Source: Diplolepis rosae (taxonomy: Eukaryota > Arthropoda > Insecta > Hymenoptera > Diplolepididae). From it: a DNA stretch of 64,000 nucleotides. Shown one piece after another: positions 53,112 to 64,000 of the stretch; the first letter of the stretch is position 1; each line of letters begins with the position of its first letter. The DNA is taken from positions 1 to 64,000 of the forward strand of contig JAPYXD010000473.1 in the NCBI GenBank assembly GCA_030998225.1, read 5' to 3'. The notes below the pieces were generated by a model. That model was not told the DNA's origin, did not search any database, and worked only from the letters and a program-made list of their open reading frames with translations. The position numbers and the translations under genes are program-made.

Positions 53112-54927
53112 AATGACAATTACCAACGATTTCCGAAAACGTGATATGTTTCAAAAAGACCATAAAAGTAGCCGTAACGATAAATACTATGTGGTGCAAA
53201 CGGCTTTTCTGCTAGAAAACAATGTTAGTGAAATTTAATTTAAACTGCTGATTCGCTGCGAAGAAATACACTGTTATTTTTTGAAATGGGGTTTTTCGAT
53301 TTATTCTTTTATAACTTGATTTAGTTTTTATATGTTCTTTTCGTATTCATTCTGCGACAAATGCTAACATTTTTAAATTTGACTTTTCGAATATACGCAA
53401 ACGCCATTGAATGTAAATTGAGATTTTATGATACTACATGCTTAATCTGACATGCACTATTCGATAATCTCAAATTTACATTTCTCAATTAATATTACGT
53501 TAAGTGAAGAACTGATCAAATGTAGGTTGTTGAATTTGACGTAAATCATGTTTATAGACGCGCTGAATGACAATTACCAACGATTTCCGAAAACGTGATA
53601 TGTTTCAAAAAGACCATAAAAGTAGCCGTAACGATAAATACTATATTGTGCAAACGGCTTTTCTGCTAGAAAACAATGTTAGTGAAATTTAATTTAAATT
53701 GTTGATTCGCTGCGAAGAAATACAATGTTATTTTTTGAAATGGGGTTTTTCGATTTATTCTTTTATAACTTGATTTAGTTTTTATATGTGCTTTTCTTAT
53801 TCATTCTGCGACAAACACTAACATTTGTAAATTTGACTTTTCGACTATACGCAAACGCCATTGAATGTAAATTGAGATTTTATGATACTACATGCTTAAT
53901 CTGACATGCACTATTCGATAATCTCAAATTTACATTTCTCGATTAATATTACGTTAAGTGAAGAACTGATCAAATGTAGGTTGTTGAATTTGACGTAAAT
54001 CATGTTTATAGACGCGCTGAATGACAATCACCAACGATTTCCGAAAACGTGAAATGTTTCAAAAAGACTATAAAAGTAGCCGGAACGATAAATACTATAT
54101 TGTGCAAACGGCTTTTCTGCTAGAAAACAATGATAGTGAAATTTAATTTAAACTGTTGATTCGCTGCGAAGAAATACACTGTTATTTTTTGAAATGGGGT
54201 TTTTCGATTTATTCTTTTATAACTTGATTTAGTTTTTATATGTGCTTTTCTTATTCATTCTGCGACAAACACTAACATTTGTAAATTCGACTTTTCTAAT
54301 ATATGCAAACGCCATTGAATGTAAATTGAGATTTTATGATGCTACATGCTTAATCTGACATGCACTATTCGATAATCTGAAATTTACATTTCTCAATTAA
54401 TAATACATTAAGTATAGAACTGATCAAATCAAGGTTGTTGAATTTCACGTAAATCATGTTTATGGACGCGCTGAATGACAATCACCAACGATTTCCAAAA
54501 ACGTGAAATGTTTCAAAAAGACTATAAAAGTAGCCGTAACGATAAATACTATATTGTGCAAACGGCTTTTCTGCTAGAAAACAATGTTAGTGAAATTTAA
54601 TTTAAACTGTTGATTCGCTGCGAAGAAATACGATGTTATTTTTTGAAGTGGGGTTTTTCGATTTATTCTTTTATAACTTGATTTAGTTTTTATATGTGCT
54701 TTTCTTATTCATTCTGCGACAAACACTAACATTTGTAAATTCGACTTTTCGAATATATGCAAACGCCATTGAATGTAAATTGAGATTTTATGATGCTACA
54801 TGCTTAATCTGACATGCACTATTCGATAATCTGAAATTTACATTTCTCAATTAATAATACATTAAGTATAGAACTGATCAAATCAAGGTTGTTGAATTTC
54901 ACGTAAATCATGTTTATGGACGCGCTG

Positions 54928-55397
54928 AATGACAATCACCAACGATTTCCAAAAACGTGATATGTTTCAAAAAGACTATAAAGGTTGCCGACAACATAAT
55001 TTCTATATGTTGCAAACGCCGTTTTTGTTAGAAAAAATTATTAGTGATATATAATTTAAACCGTTGAGTCGCTGCGAAGAAACACAAAGTTATTTTTTAG
55101 AAATAGAGTTTTCCGATATGTTTTTTTATAACTTTACTCAGTTTGCTCCGATGGAAGGCACAAGTATTTTCTTTTTGATCTACCTCTTTGATCAGAACAC
55201 GCAAAACCATATTATGGATTTAGATCTTTTAAGTGCTTTTCATATTGATTCTGCGACAAACACTAACATTTGTAAATTCGAATTTTCGACTATATGCAAA
55301 CGAAAATTCATTTTTCTCAAATAAAAATACATTACGTGATGAACTGATCAAATGAAGGTTGTTGAATTTGACGTAAATCATGTTTATGGACGCGCTG
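54928..55397. repeat. Class A monomer, A2 cassette
   Basis: 470 bp, partner of 44334 at offset 10,594, without its AACAGGC and TATGTATTTAG changes. With 55843 it starts a local tandem dimer of 915 bp. Confidence 0.87.
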
Positions 55398-55842
55398 AAT
55401 GACAATCACCAACGATTTCCAAAAACGTGATATGTTTCAAAAAGTCTATAAAAGTAGCCGGAACTGTATGTTGCAAACGGCTTTTCTGCTAGAAAACAAT
55501 GTTAGTGAAATTAAATTTAAACTGTTGATTCGTTGAGAAGAAATACAATGTTATTTTTTGAAATGGTGTTTTTCGATTTATTCTTTTATAACTTTATTCA
55601 GTTTTTATATGTTCTTTTCGTATTCATTCTGCGACAAATGCTAACATTTTTAAATTTGACTTTTCTAATATACGCAAACGCCATTGAATGTAAATTGAAA
55701 TTTTATTTTACTACATACTTAATCTGAAATACACTATTCGATAAAACGAATTTTTTATATCTGAAATAATAATACATTAAGTGAAGAACTGATAAAATGT
55801 AGGTTGTTGACTTTCACGTAAATCATGTTTATAGACGCGCTG

Positions 55843-56312
55843 AATGACAATCACCAACGATTTCCGAAGACGTGATATGTTTCAAAAAGACTATAAAAGT
55901 TGCCAACAACATAAGTTCTATATGTTGAAAACGGCGTTTTTGTTAGAAAAAATTATTAGTGATATTTAATTTAAACCTTTGAGTCGCTGTAAAGAAATAC
56001 AAAGTAATTTTTTAGAAATGAGGTTTTTCGATTCGTTGTTTTATAACATTACTCAGTTTGCTCCGATGGAAGGCACAAGTATTTTCTTTTTGATCTACCT
56101 CTTTGATCAGAACACGCAAAACCATATTATGGATTTAGATCTTTTAAGTGCTTTTCATATTGATTCTGCGACAAACACTAACATTTGTAAATTCGAATTT
56201 TCGACTATATGCAAACGAAAATTCACATTTCTCAAATAAAAATACATTACGTGATGAACTGATCAAATGAAGGTTGTTGAATTTGACGTAAATCATGTTT
56301 ATGGACGCGCTG
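55843..56312. repeat. Class A monomer with CTGTAAAG variant
   Basis: 470 bp, A2 cassette, nearly the same as 45256 (one visible difference is TTTTTTAGAAATGAGG for TTTTTTTGAAATGAGG). Confidence 0.86.
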
Positions 56313-57211
56313 AATGACAATCACCAACGATTTCCAAAAACGTGATATGTTTCAAAAAGACTATAAAAGTAGCCGGAACTGTATGTTGCAAACGGCTTTT
56401 CTGCTAGAAAACAATGTTAGTGAAATTAAATTTAAACTGTTGATTCGTTGAGAAGAAATACAATGTTATTTTTTGAAATGGTGTTTTTCGATTTATTCTT
56501 TTATAACTTTATTCAGTTTTTATATGTTCTTTTCGTATTCATTCTGCGACAAATGCTAACATTTTTAAATTTGACTTTTCTAATATACGCAAACGCCATT
56601 AAATGTAAATTGAGATTTTATTTCACTACATACTTAATCTGACATACACTATTCGATAAAACGAATTTTTTATGTCTGAATTAATAATACATTAAGTGAA
56701 GAACTGATCAAATGTAGGTTGTTGAATTTGACGTAAATCATGTTTATAGACGCGCTGAATGACAATCACCAACGATTTCCGAAAACCTGAAATGTTTCAA
56801 AAAGACTATAAAAGTAGCCGTAACAATAAATACTATATGGTGCAAACTGCTTTTCTGCTAGAAAACAATGTTAGTGAAATATAATTTAAGCTGTTGATTG
56901 GTTGCGAAGAAATACAATGTTATTGTTTGAAATGGGGTTTTTCGATTTATTCTTTTATAACGTTATTCAGTTTTTATATGTTCTTTTCGTATTCATTCTG
57001 CGACAAATGCTAACATTTTTAAATTTGACTTTTCGAATATACGCAAACGCCATTGAATGTAAATTGAGATTTTATTTTACTACATGCTTAATCTGACATG
57101 CACTGTTCGATAATCTGAAATTTACATTTCTCAAATAATAATACATTAAGTAAAGAACTGATCAAATGAAGGTTGTTGAATTTGACGAAAATCATGTTTA
57201 TAGGCGCGCGG

Positions 57212-57655
57212 AATGACAATCACCAACGATTTCCAAAAACGTGATATGTTTCAAAAAGACTATAAAAGTAGCCGGAACAATAAATACTATATTGTGCAAA
57301 CGGCTTTTCTGCAACAAAACAATGTTAGTGAAATTAAATTTAAACTGTTCATTCGTTGAGAAGAAATACAATGTTATTTTTTGAAATGGGATTTTTCGAT
57401 TGATTCTTTTATAACTTTATTCAGTTTCTTCCATATTCATTTTGCGACAAATGCTAACATTTGTAAATTTGACTTTTCGACTATACGCAAACGCCATTGA
57501 ATGTAAATTGAGATTTTATGATACTACATGCTTAATCTGACATGCACTATTCGATAATCTCAAATTTACATTTCTCAATTAATATTACGTTAAGTGAAGA
57601 ACTGATCAAATGTAGGTTGTTGAATTTGACGTAAATCATGTTTATAGACGCGCTG
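57212..57655. repeat. B monomer with short core deletion
   Basis: 444 bp. CAGTTTCTTCCATATTCATTTTGCG near 57422-57446 lacks about 10 bp of the usual core. GCAACAAAACAATG and TTGAGAAG link it to 46634. Confidence 0.75.
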
Positions 57656-60377
57656 AATGACAATTACCAACGATTTCCGAAAACGTGATATGTTTCAAAA
57701 AGACCATAAAAGTAGCCGTAACGATAAATACTATGTGGTGCAAACGGCTTTTCTGCTAGAAAACAATGTTAGTGAAATTTAATTTAAACTGCTGATTCGC
57801 TGCGAAGAAATACACTGTTATTTTTTGAAATGGGGTTTTTCGATTTATTCTTTTATAACTTGATTTAGTTTTTATATGTGCTTTTATTATTCATTCTGCG
57901 ACAAACAATAACATTTGTAAATTTGACTTTTCGACTATACGCAAACGCCATTGAATGTAAATTGAGATTTTATGATACTACATGCTTAATCTGACATGCA
58001 CTATTCGATAATCTGAAATTTACATTTCTCAATTAATATTACGTTAAGTGAAGAACTGATCAAATGTAGGTTGTTGAATTTGACGTAAATCATGTTTATA
58101 AACGCGCTGAATGACAATTACCAACGATTTCCGAAAACGTGATATGTTTCAAAAAGACCATAAAAGCAGCCGTAACGATAAATACTATGTGGTGCAAACG
58201 GCATTTCTGTTTGAAAACAATGTTAGTGAAATTAATTTAAACTGCTGATTCGCTGCGAAGTAATACAATGTTATTTTATGAAATGGGGTTTTTCGATTTA
58301 TTATTTTATAAATTTATTCAGCTTTTATATGTGCTTTTCTTATTCATTCTGCGACAAACACTAACATTTGTAAATTTGACTTTTCGACTATACGCAAACG
58401 CCATTGAATGTAAATTGTGATTTTATGATACTACATGCTTAATCTGACATGCACTATTCGATAATCTCAAATTTACATTTCTCAATTAATATTACGTTAA
58501 GTGAAGAACTGATCAAATGTAGGTTGTTGAATTTGACGTAAATCATGTTTATAGACGCGCTGAATGACAATTACCAACGATTTCCGAAAACGTGATATGT
58601 TTCAAAAAGACCATAAAAGTAGCCGTAACGATAAATACTATGTGGTGCAAACGGCTTTTCTGCTAGAAAACAATGTTAGTGAAATTTAATTTAAACTGCT
58701 GATTCGCTGCGAAGAAATACACTGTTATTTTTTGAAATGGGGTTTTTCGATTTATTCTTTTATAACTTGATTTAGTTTTTATATGTGCTTTTATTATTCA
58801 TTCTGCGACAAACAATAACATTTGTAAATTTGACTTTTCGACTATACGCAAACGCCATTGAATGTAAATTGAGATTTTATGATACTACATGCTTAATCTG
58901 ACATGCACTATTCGATAATCTCAAATTTACATTTCTCAATTAATATTACGTTAAGTGAAGAACTGATCAAATGTAGGTTGTTGAATTTGACGTAAATCAT
59001 GTTTATAGACGCGCTGAATGACAATTACCAACGATTTCCGAAAACGTGATATGTTTCAAAAAGACCATAAAAGTAGCCGTAACGATAAATACTATGTGGT
59101 GCAAACGGCTTTTCTGCTAGAAAACAATGTTAGTGAAATTTAATTTAAACTGCTGATTCGCTGCGAAGAAATACACTGTTATTTTTTGAAATGGGGTTTT
59201 TCGATTTATTCTTTTATAACTTGATTTAGTTTTTATATGTGCTTTTATTATTCATTCTGCGACAAACAATAACATTTGTAAATTTGACTTTTCGACTATA
59301 CGCAAACGCCATTGAATGTAAATTGAGATTTTATGATACTACATGCTTAATCTGACATGCACTATTCGATAATCTGAAATTTACATTTCTCAATTAATAT
59401 TACGTTAAGTGAAGAACTGATCAAATGTAGGTTGTTGAATTTGACGTAAATCATGTTTATAAACGCGCTGAATGACAATTACCAACGATTTCCGAAAACG
59501 TGATATGTTTCAAAAAGACCATAAAAGCAGCCGTAACGATAAATACTATGTGGTGCAAACGGCATTTCTGTTTGAAAACAATGTTAGTGAAATTAATTTA
59601 AACTGCTGATTCGCTGCGAAGAAATACAATGTTATTTTATGAAATGGGGTTTTTCGATTTATTCTTTTATAAATTTATTCAGCTTTTATATGTGCTTTTC
59701 TTATTCATTCTGCGACAAACACTAACATTTGTAAATTTGACTTTTCGACTATACGCAAACGCCATTGAATGTAAATTGAGATTTTATGATACTACATGCT
59801 TAATCTGACATGCACTATTCGATAATCTCAAATTTACATTTCTCAATTAATATTACGTTAAGTGAAGAACTGATCAAATGTAGGTTGTTGAATTTGACGT
59901 AAATCATGTTTATAGACGCGCTGAATGACAATTACCAACGATTTCCGAAAACGTGATATGTTTCAAAAAGACCATAAAAGTAGCCGTAACGATAAATACT
60001 ATGTGGTGCAAACGGCTTTTCTGCTAGAAAACAATGTTAGTGAAATTTAATTTACACTGCTGATTCGCTGCGAAGAAATACACTGTTATTTTTTGAAATG
60101 GGGTTTTTCGATTTATTCTTTTATAACTTGATTTAGTTTTTATATGTGCTTTTCTTATTCATTCTGCAACAAACACTAACATTTGTAAATTCGACTTTTC
60201 GAATATATGCAAACGCCATTGAATGTAAATTGAGATTTTATGATACTACATGCTTAATCTGACATGCACTATTCGATAATCTCAAATTTACATTTCTCAA
60301 TTAATATTACGTTAAGTGAAGAACTGATCAAATGAAGGTTGTTGAATTTGACGTAAATCATGTTTATGGACGCGCTG
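57656..60377. repeat. Trimer higher-order repeat, 1361 bp, two copies
   Basis: Monomers 57656, 58110 and 58563 correspond to 59017, 59471 and 59924. The middle member of each trimer is marked by AAACGCGCTG before the phase mark, GCAGCCG in the head, CATTTCTGTTTG, and ATAAATTTATTCAG or a close variant. Outer members carry GTAGCCG and CTTTTCTGCTAG. Similar middle-type monomers occur at 32337, 33244, 33697 and 39333, so the trimer was drawn from an existing subtype. Confidence 0.75.
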
Positions 60378-60846
60378 AATGACAATCACCAACAATTTCC
60401 AAAAACGTGATATGTTTCAAAAAGACTATAAAGGTTGCCGACAACATATGATATATATGTTGCAAACGGCGTTTTTGTTAAAAAAAGTTATTAGTGATAT
60501 TTAATTTAAACCGTTGATTCGCTGCGAAGAAACACAAAGTTATTTTTTAGAAATGGAGTTTTCCGATATGTTTTTTTATAACTTTACTCAGTTAGCTCCG
60601 AAAGAAGGTACAAGTATTTTCTTTTTGATCTACCTCTTTGATCAGAACACGCAAAACCATATAATGGATTTTGATCTTTTAAGTGAATTTCATATTCATT
60701 CTGTGACAAACACTAACATTTGTAAATTCGACTTTTCGAAAATATGCAAACACAATTCACATTTCTCAATTAAAAATACATTACGTGAGGAACTGATGAA
60801 ATGAATGTTGTTGAATTTGAAGTAAATCATGTTTATGGACGCGCTG
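60378..60846. repeat. Class A monomer, A1-like cassette
   Basis: 469 bp. The head has ACATATGATATATATGTTG and GTTAAAAAAAGTTATT, close to the hybrid head at 37345. GCTCCGAAAGAAGGT replaces GCTCCGATGGAAGGC, and GATCTTTTAAGTGAATTTC mixes A2 and A1 sites. The frame 60514-60804 begins TTGATTCGC. Confidence 0.86.
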
Positions 60847-61300
60847 AATGACAATCACCAACGATTATCAAAAACGTGATATGTTTCAAAAAGTCTATAA
60901 AAGTAGCCGGAAAGATAAATACTATGTGGTGCAAACGGCTTTTCTGCTAGAAAACAATGTTAGTGAAATTCAATTTAAACTGCTGATTGGCTGCGAAGAA
61001 ATACAATGTTATTTTATGAAATGGGGTTTTTCGATTTATTCTTTTATAACTTTATTCAGCTTTTATATGTGCTTTTCATATTCATTCTGCGACAAATGCT
61101 AACATTTGAAAATTTGACTTTTCTAATATACGCAAACGCCATTGAATGTAAATTGAGATTTTATGATACTACATGCTTAATCTGACATGCACTATTCGAT
61201 AATCTCAAATTTACATTTCTCAATTAATATTACGTTAAGTGAAGAACTGTTCAAATGTAGGTTGTTGAATTTGACGTAAATCATTTTTATAGACGCGCTG
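60847..61300. repeat. B monomer with TAA-to-CAA change, 84-codon open frame
   Basis: ATG at 60848, C at 60971, end at 61102. Here the change follows a complete A monomer. In the other three copies it follows an A or C tail, so the variant always stands directly after an A-type tail. Confidence 0.6.
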
Positions 61301-64000
61301 AATGACAATCACCAAATATTTCCGAAAACGTGATATGTTTCAAAAAGACTATAAAGGTAGCCGTAACGATAAATACTATATGGTGCAAACTGCTTTTCTG
61401 CTAGAAAACAATGTTAGTGAAATTTAATTTAAACTGTTGATTCGTTGCGAAGAAATACACTGTTATTTTTTGAAATGGGGTTTTTCGATTTATTCTTTTA
61501 TAACTTGATTTAGTTTTTATATGTGCTTTTCGTATTCATTCTGCGACAAATGCTAACATTTTTAAATTTGACTTTTCTAATACACGCAAACGCCATTGAA
61601 TGTAAATTGAGATTTTATTTTACTACATACTTAATCTGACATACACTATTCGATAAAACGAATTTTTTATATCTCAATTAATAATACATTAAGTGAAGAA
61701 CTGATCAAATGTAGGTTGTTGAATTTGACGTAAATCATGTTTATAGACGCGCTGAATGACAATCACCAACGATTTCCGAAAACCTGAAATGTTTCAAAAA
61801 GACTATAAAAGTAGCCGTAACAATAAATACTATATGGTGCAAACTGCTTTTCTGCTAGAAAACAATGTTAGTGAAATTTAATTTAAACTGTTGATTCGTT
61901 GCGAAGAAATACAATGTTATTGTTTGAAATGGGGTTTTTCGATTTATTCTTTTATAACTTTATTCAGTTTTTATATGTTCTTTTCGTATTCATTCTGCGA
62001 CAAATGCTAACATTTTTAAATTTGACTTTTCGAATATACGCAAACGCCATTGAATGTAAATTGAGATTTTATTTTCTACATGCTTAATCTGACATGCACT
62101 GTTCGATAATCTGAAATTTACATTTCTCAATTAATATTACGTTAAGTGAAGAACTGATCAAATGTAGGTTGTTGAATTTGACGTAAATCATGTTTATAGA
62201 CGCGCTGAATGACAATTACCAACGATTTCCGAAAACGTGATATGTTTCAAAAAGACCATAAAAGTAGCCGTAACGATAAATACTATGTGGTGCAAACGGC
62301 ATTTCTGTTTGAAAACAATATTAGTGTAATTTAATTTAAACTGTTGATTCGCTGCGAAGAAATACAATGTTAATTTTTGAAATGGGGTTTTTCGATTTAT
62401 TCTCTTATAACTTTATTCAGTTTTTATATGTGCTTTTCATATTCATTCTGCGACAAACAGTAACATTTGTAAATTCGACTTTTCGAATATATGCAAACGC
62501 CATTGAATGTAAATTGAGATTTTATGATACTACATGCTTAATCTGACATGCACTGTTCGATAATCTGAAATTTACATTTCTCAAATAATAATACATTAAG
62601 TAAAGAACTGATCAAATGAAGGTTGTTGAATTTGACGTAAATCATGTTTATAGGCGCGCGGAATGACAATCACCAACGATTTCCAAAAACGTGATATGTT
62701 TCAAAAAGACTATAAAAGTAGCCGGAACAATAAATACTATATTGTGCAAACGGCTTTTCTGCTAGAAAACAATGTTAGTGAAATTTAATTTAAATTGTTG
62801 ATTCGCTGCGAAGAAATACAATGTTATTTTTTGAAATGGGGTTTTTCGATTTATTCTTTTATAACTTGATTTAGTTTTTATATGTGCTTTTCTTATTCAT
62901 TCTGCGACAAACACTAACATTTGTAAATTTGACTTTTCGAATATACGCAAACGCCATTGAATGTAAATTGAGATTTTATGATACTACATGCTTAATCTGA
63001 CATGCACTATTCGATAATCTCAAATTTACATTTCTCGATTAATATTACGTTAAGTGAAGAACTGATCAAATGTAGGTTGTTGGATTTGACGTAAATCATG
63101 TTTATAGACGCGCTGAATGACAATTACCAACGATTTCCGAAAACGTGATATGTTTCAAAAAGACCATAAAAGTAGCCGTAACGATAAATACTATGTGGTG
63201 CAAACGGCTTTTCTGCTAGAAAACAATGTTAGTGAAATTTAATTTAAACTGCTGATTCGCTGCGAAGAAATACACTGTTATTTTTTGAAATGGGGTTTTT
63301 CGATTTATTCTTTTATAACTTGATTTAGTTTTTATATGTGCTTTTCTTATTCATTCTGCGACAAACACTAACATTTGTAAATTCGACTTTTCGAATATAT
63401 GCAAACGCCATTGAATGTAAATTGAGATTTTATGATGCTACATGCTTAATCTGACATGCACTATTCGATAATCTGAAATTTACATTTCTCAATTAATAAT
63501 ACATTAAGTAAAGAACTGATCAAATGAAGGTTGTTGAATTTGACGTTATCATGTTTATGGACGCGCTGAATGACAATCACCAACAATTTCCAAAAACGTG
63601 ATATGTTTCAAAAAGACTATAAAAGTAGCCGGAACAATAAATACTATATTGTGCAAACGGCTTTTCTGCTAGAAAACAATGTTAGTGAAATTTAATTTAA
63701 ATTGTTGATTCGCTGCGAAGAAATACAATGTTATTTTTTGAAATGGGGTTTTTCGATTTATTCTTTTATAACTTGATTTAGTTTTTATATGTGCTTTTCT
63801 TATTCATTCTGCGACAAACACTAACATTTGTAAATTTGACTTTTCGACTATACGCAAACGCCATTGAATGTAAATTGAGATTTTATGATACTACATGCTT
63901 AATCTGACATGCACTATTCGATAATCTCAAATTTACATTTCTCAATTAATATTACGTTAAGTGAAGAACTGATCAAATGTAGGTTGTTGAATTTGACGTA

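Larger units (their letters stand above)
54928..57211. repeat. Local 915-bp dimer duplication
   Basis: A54928-B55398 and A55843-B56313 are two A-B dimers. The second members (for example 55533-55727 and 56448-56642) agree at nearly all sites, including the rare TTGAGAAGAAATAC and ATGGTGTTTTTCG. The X counterpart (44334-46179) has only one B of this type, so the duplication or gene conversion is specific to Y. Confidence 0.7.
49290..57655. repeat. Segment Y, shortened duplicate of segment X
   Basis: Marks: A49290, 49759, 50213, 50668, 51122, A51576, chimera 52042, 52658, 53112, 53566, 54020, 54474, A54928, 55398, A55843, 56313, 56758, 57212. Offsets to segment X fall in steps: 15,140 at 34150/49290, 14,687 at 37971/52658, 11,493 at 42527/54020, 10,594 at 44334/54928, 10,587 at 45256/55843, and 10,578 at 46180/56758. 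The large steps are near whole numbers of monomers and the small ones are short internal indels. Confidence 0.75.
1..64000. repeat. AT-rich satellite array, ~450-bp monomers with higher-order structure
   Basis: The window is filled end to end by head-to-tail monomers in one orientation. The conserved AATGAC phase mark recurs about 140 times, usually at intervals of 445, 454 or 469 bp, less often 376 or 537 bp. Example marks are 323, 777, 1222, 1690, 2133, 2602, 3056, 3501, 3946 and 4416. No interval over 300 bases is free of satellite. Arrays of this kind usually form centromeric or pericentromeric heterochromatin in eukaryotes. The family is not one I recognise, so the chromosomal location is inference. 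There are no ribosomal, tRNA, transposase or reverse-transcriptase signatures. Confidence 0.97.
60378..64000. repeat. Segment Z, third partial copy of the right-half order
   Basis: A60378 and B60847 are followed by 61301 (CACCAAATATTTCCG), 61755 (CCTGAAATG), 62208, 62662 (GGCGCGCGG), 63116 and 63569. This follows 49759-51576 at offset about 11,540 and 34619-36437. B60847 shares AAAAAGTCTATAAAAG and GGAAAGATAAATAC with B47474. The array continues past the right edge. Confidence 0.7.

Noticed and set aside
1357..62087. Recurring open frames of 60-96 codons as a family of small genes
   Set aside because: They repeat with the satellite period and most begin at TTG. Copies differ mainly by residue-changing substitutions (for example DFDFLSEF against DLDLLSAF), and some are frameshifted (19192, 51576). 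No ribosome-binding site, intron or promoter pattern goes with them.
1..64000. CRISPR array
   Set aside because: The period is about 450 bp, all parts of the unit are repeated, there are no unique spacers, and no cas genes are present.
1..64000. CENP-B box (TTCG-N4-A-N2-CGGG type)
   Set aside because: TTCG occurs often, but I found no CGGG or CCCG at the required distance. The core TTCGAATATACGC fails at the key A and at the GGG.
1..64000. tRNA-derived or other Pol III repeat (SINE)
   Set aside because: There is no B-box GGTTCGANTCC. GGTTGTTGAATTTGAC is only a superficial likeness. There is no A-rich 3' end or dispersed arrangement.
1..64000. Bacterial or phage origin with repeated small genes
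   Set aside because: There is no coding density, operon layout, ribosome-binding site or terminator. 64 kb of pure tandem repeat with higher-order structure is typical of eukaryotic heterochromatin.

Overview
The whole window is one satellite DNA array. I find no gene, RNA gene or single-copy interval. Every stretch I checked aligns to a family of AT-rich tandem monomers. A hand count of one monomer (57656-58109) gives 137 G+C in 454 bp, about 30%, with 18 CpG where about 10 are expected. A 64-kb array with higher-order periodicity points to a eukaryotic centromeric, pericentromeric or other heterochromatic block. The lack of CpG depletion argues for a genome with little CpG methylation, for example many invertebrates. 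I do not recognise the satellite family and nothing here fixes the taxon.

Using the start of the conserved AATGAC as phase mark, I count about 140 monomers, all in the same orientation. There are four classes, built from two interchangeable halves. B (about 100 copies) is usually 445 or 454 bp. A (24 copies) is about 469 bp: its head is diverged and carries an extra cassette of about 83 bp, and its tail lacks 68 bp. C (7 copies, usually 376 bp) has a B head and an A tail. D (5 copies plus the cut-off copy at the left edge, usually 537 bp) has an A head and a B tail. C plus D is the same length as A plus B, as expected from recombination in the shared core. The cassette has two subtypes. A1 prevails on the left and A2 on the right.

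Layout: 1-28.3 kb is cassette-rich (21 of 30 cassettes) and holds about three iterations of an ~8.1-8.6 kb superrepeat of 18-19 monomers (323-8441, 11635-19730, 19731-28350), with a compact irregular stretch at 8442-11634. From 28.4 to 34.1 kb there is no cassette. From 34.1 kb onward B monomers of another sequence subtype prevail (AATTACC after the phase mark, CATAAAAG where the left has TATAAAAG). Here a long segment (34150-47087) recurs in shortened form at 49290-57655, and partly again at 60378-64000. A 1361-bp trimer repeat lies at 57656-60377.

Open reading frames of 60-96 codons recur in the monomers. Most start at TTG rather than ATG, they vary mainly by amino-acid-changing substitutions, and some copies carry frameshifts. 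I treat them as by-products of the repeat, although one frame is unusually open and is reported as a finding. The most informative signals are the A/B modular structure, the inverted repeats that coincide with the indels separating the classes, the recombination junctions, and the sharp change of monomer subtype near 30 kb.
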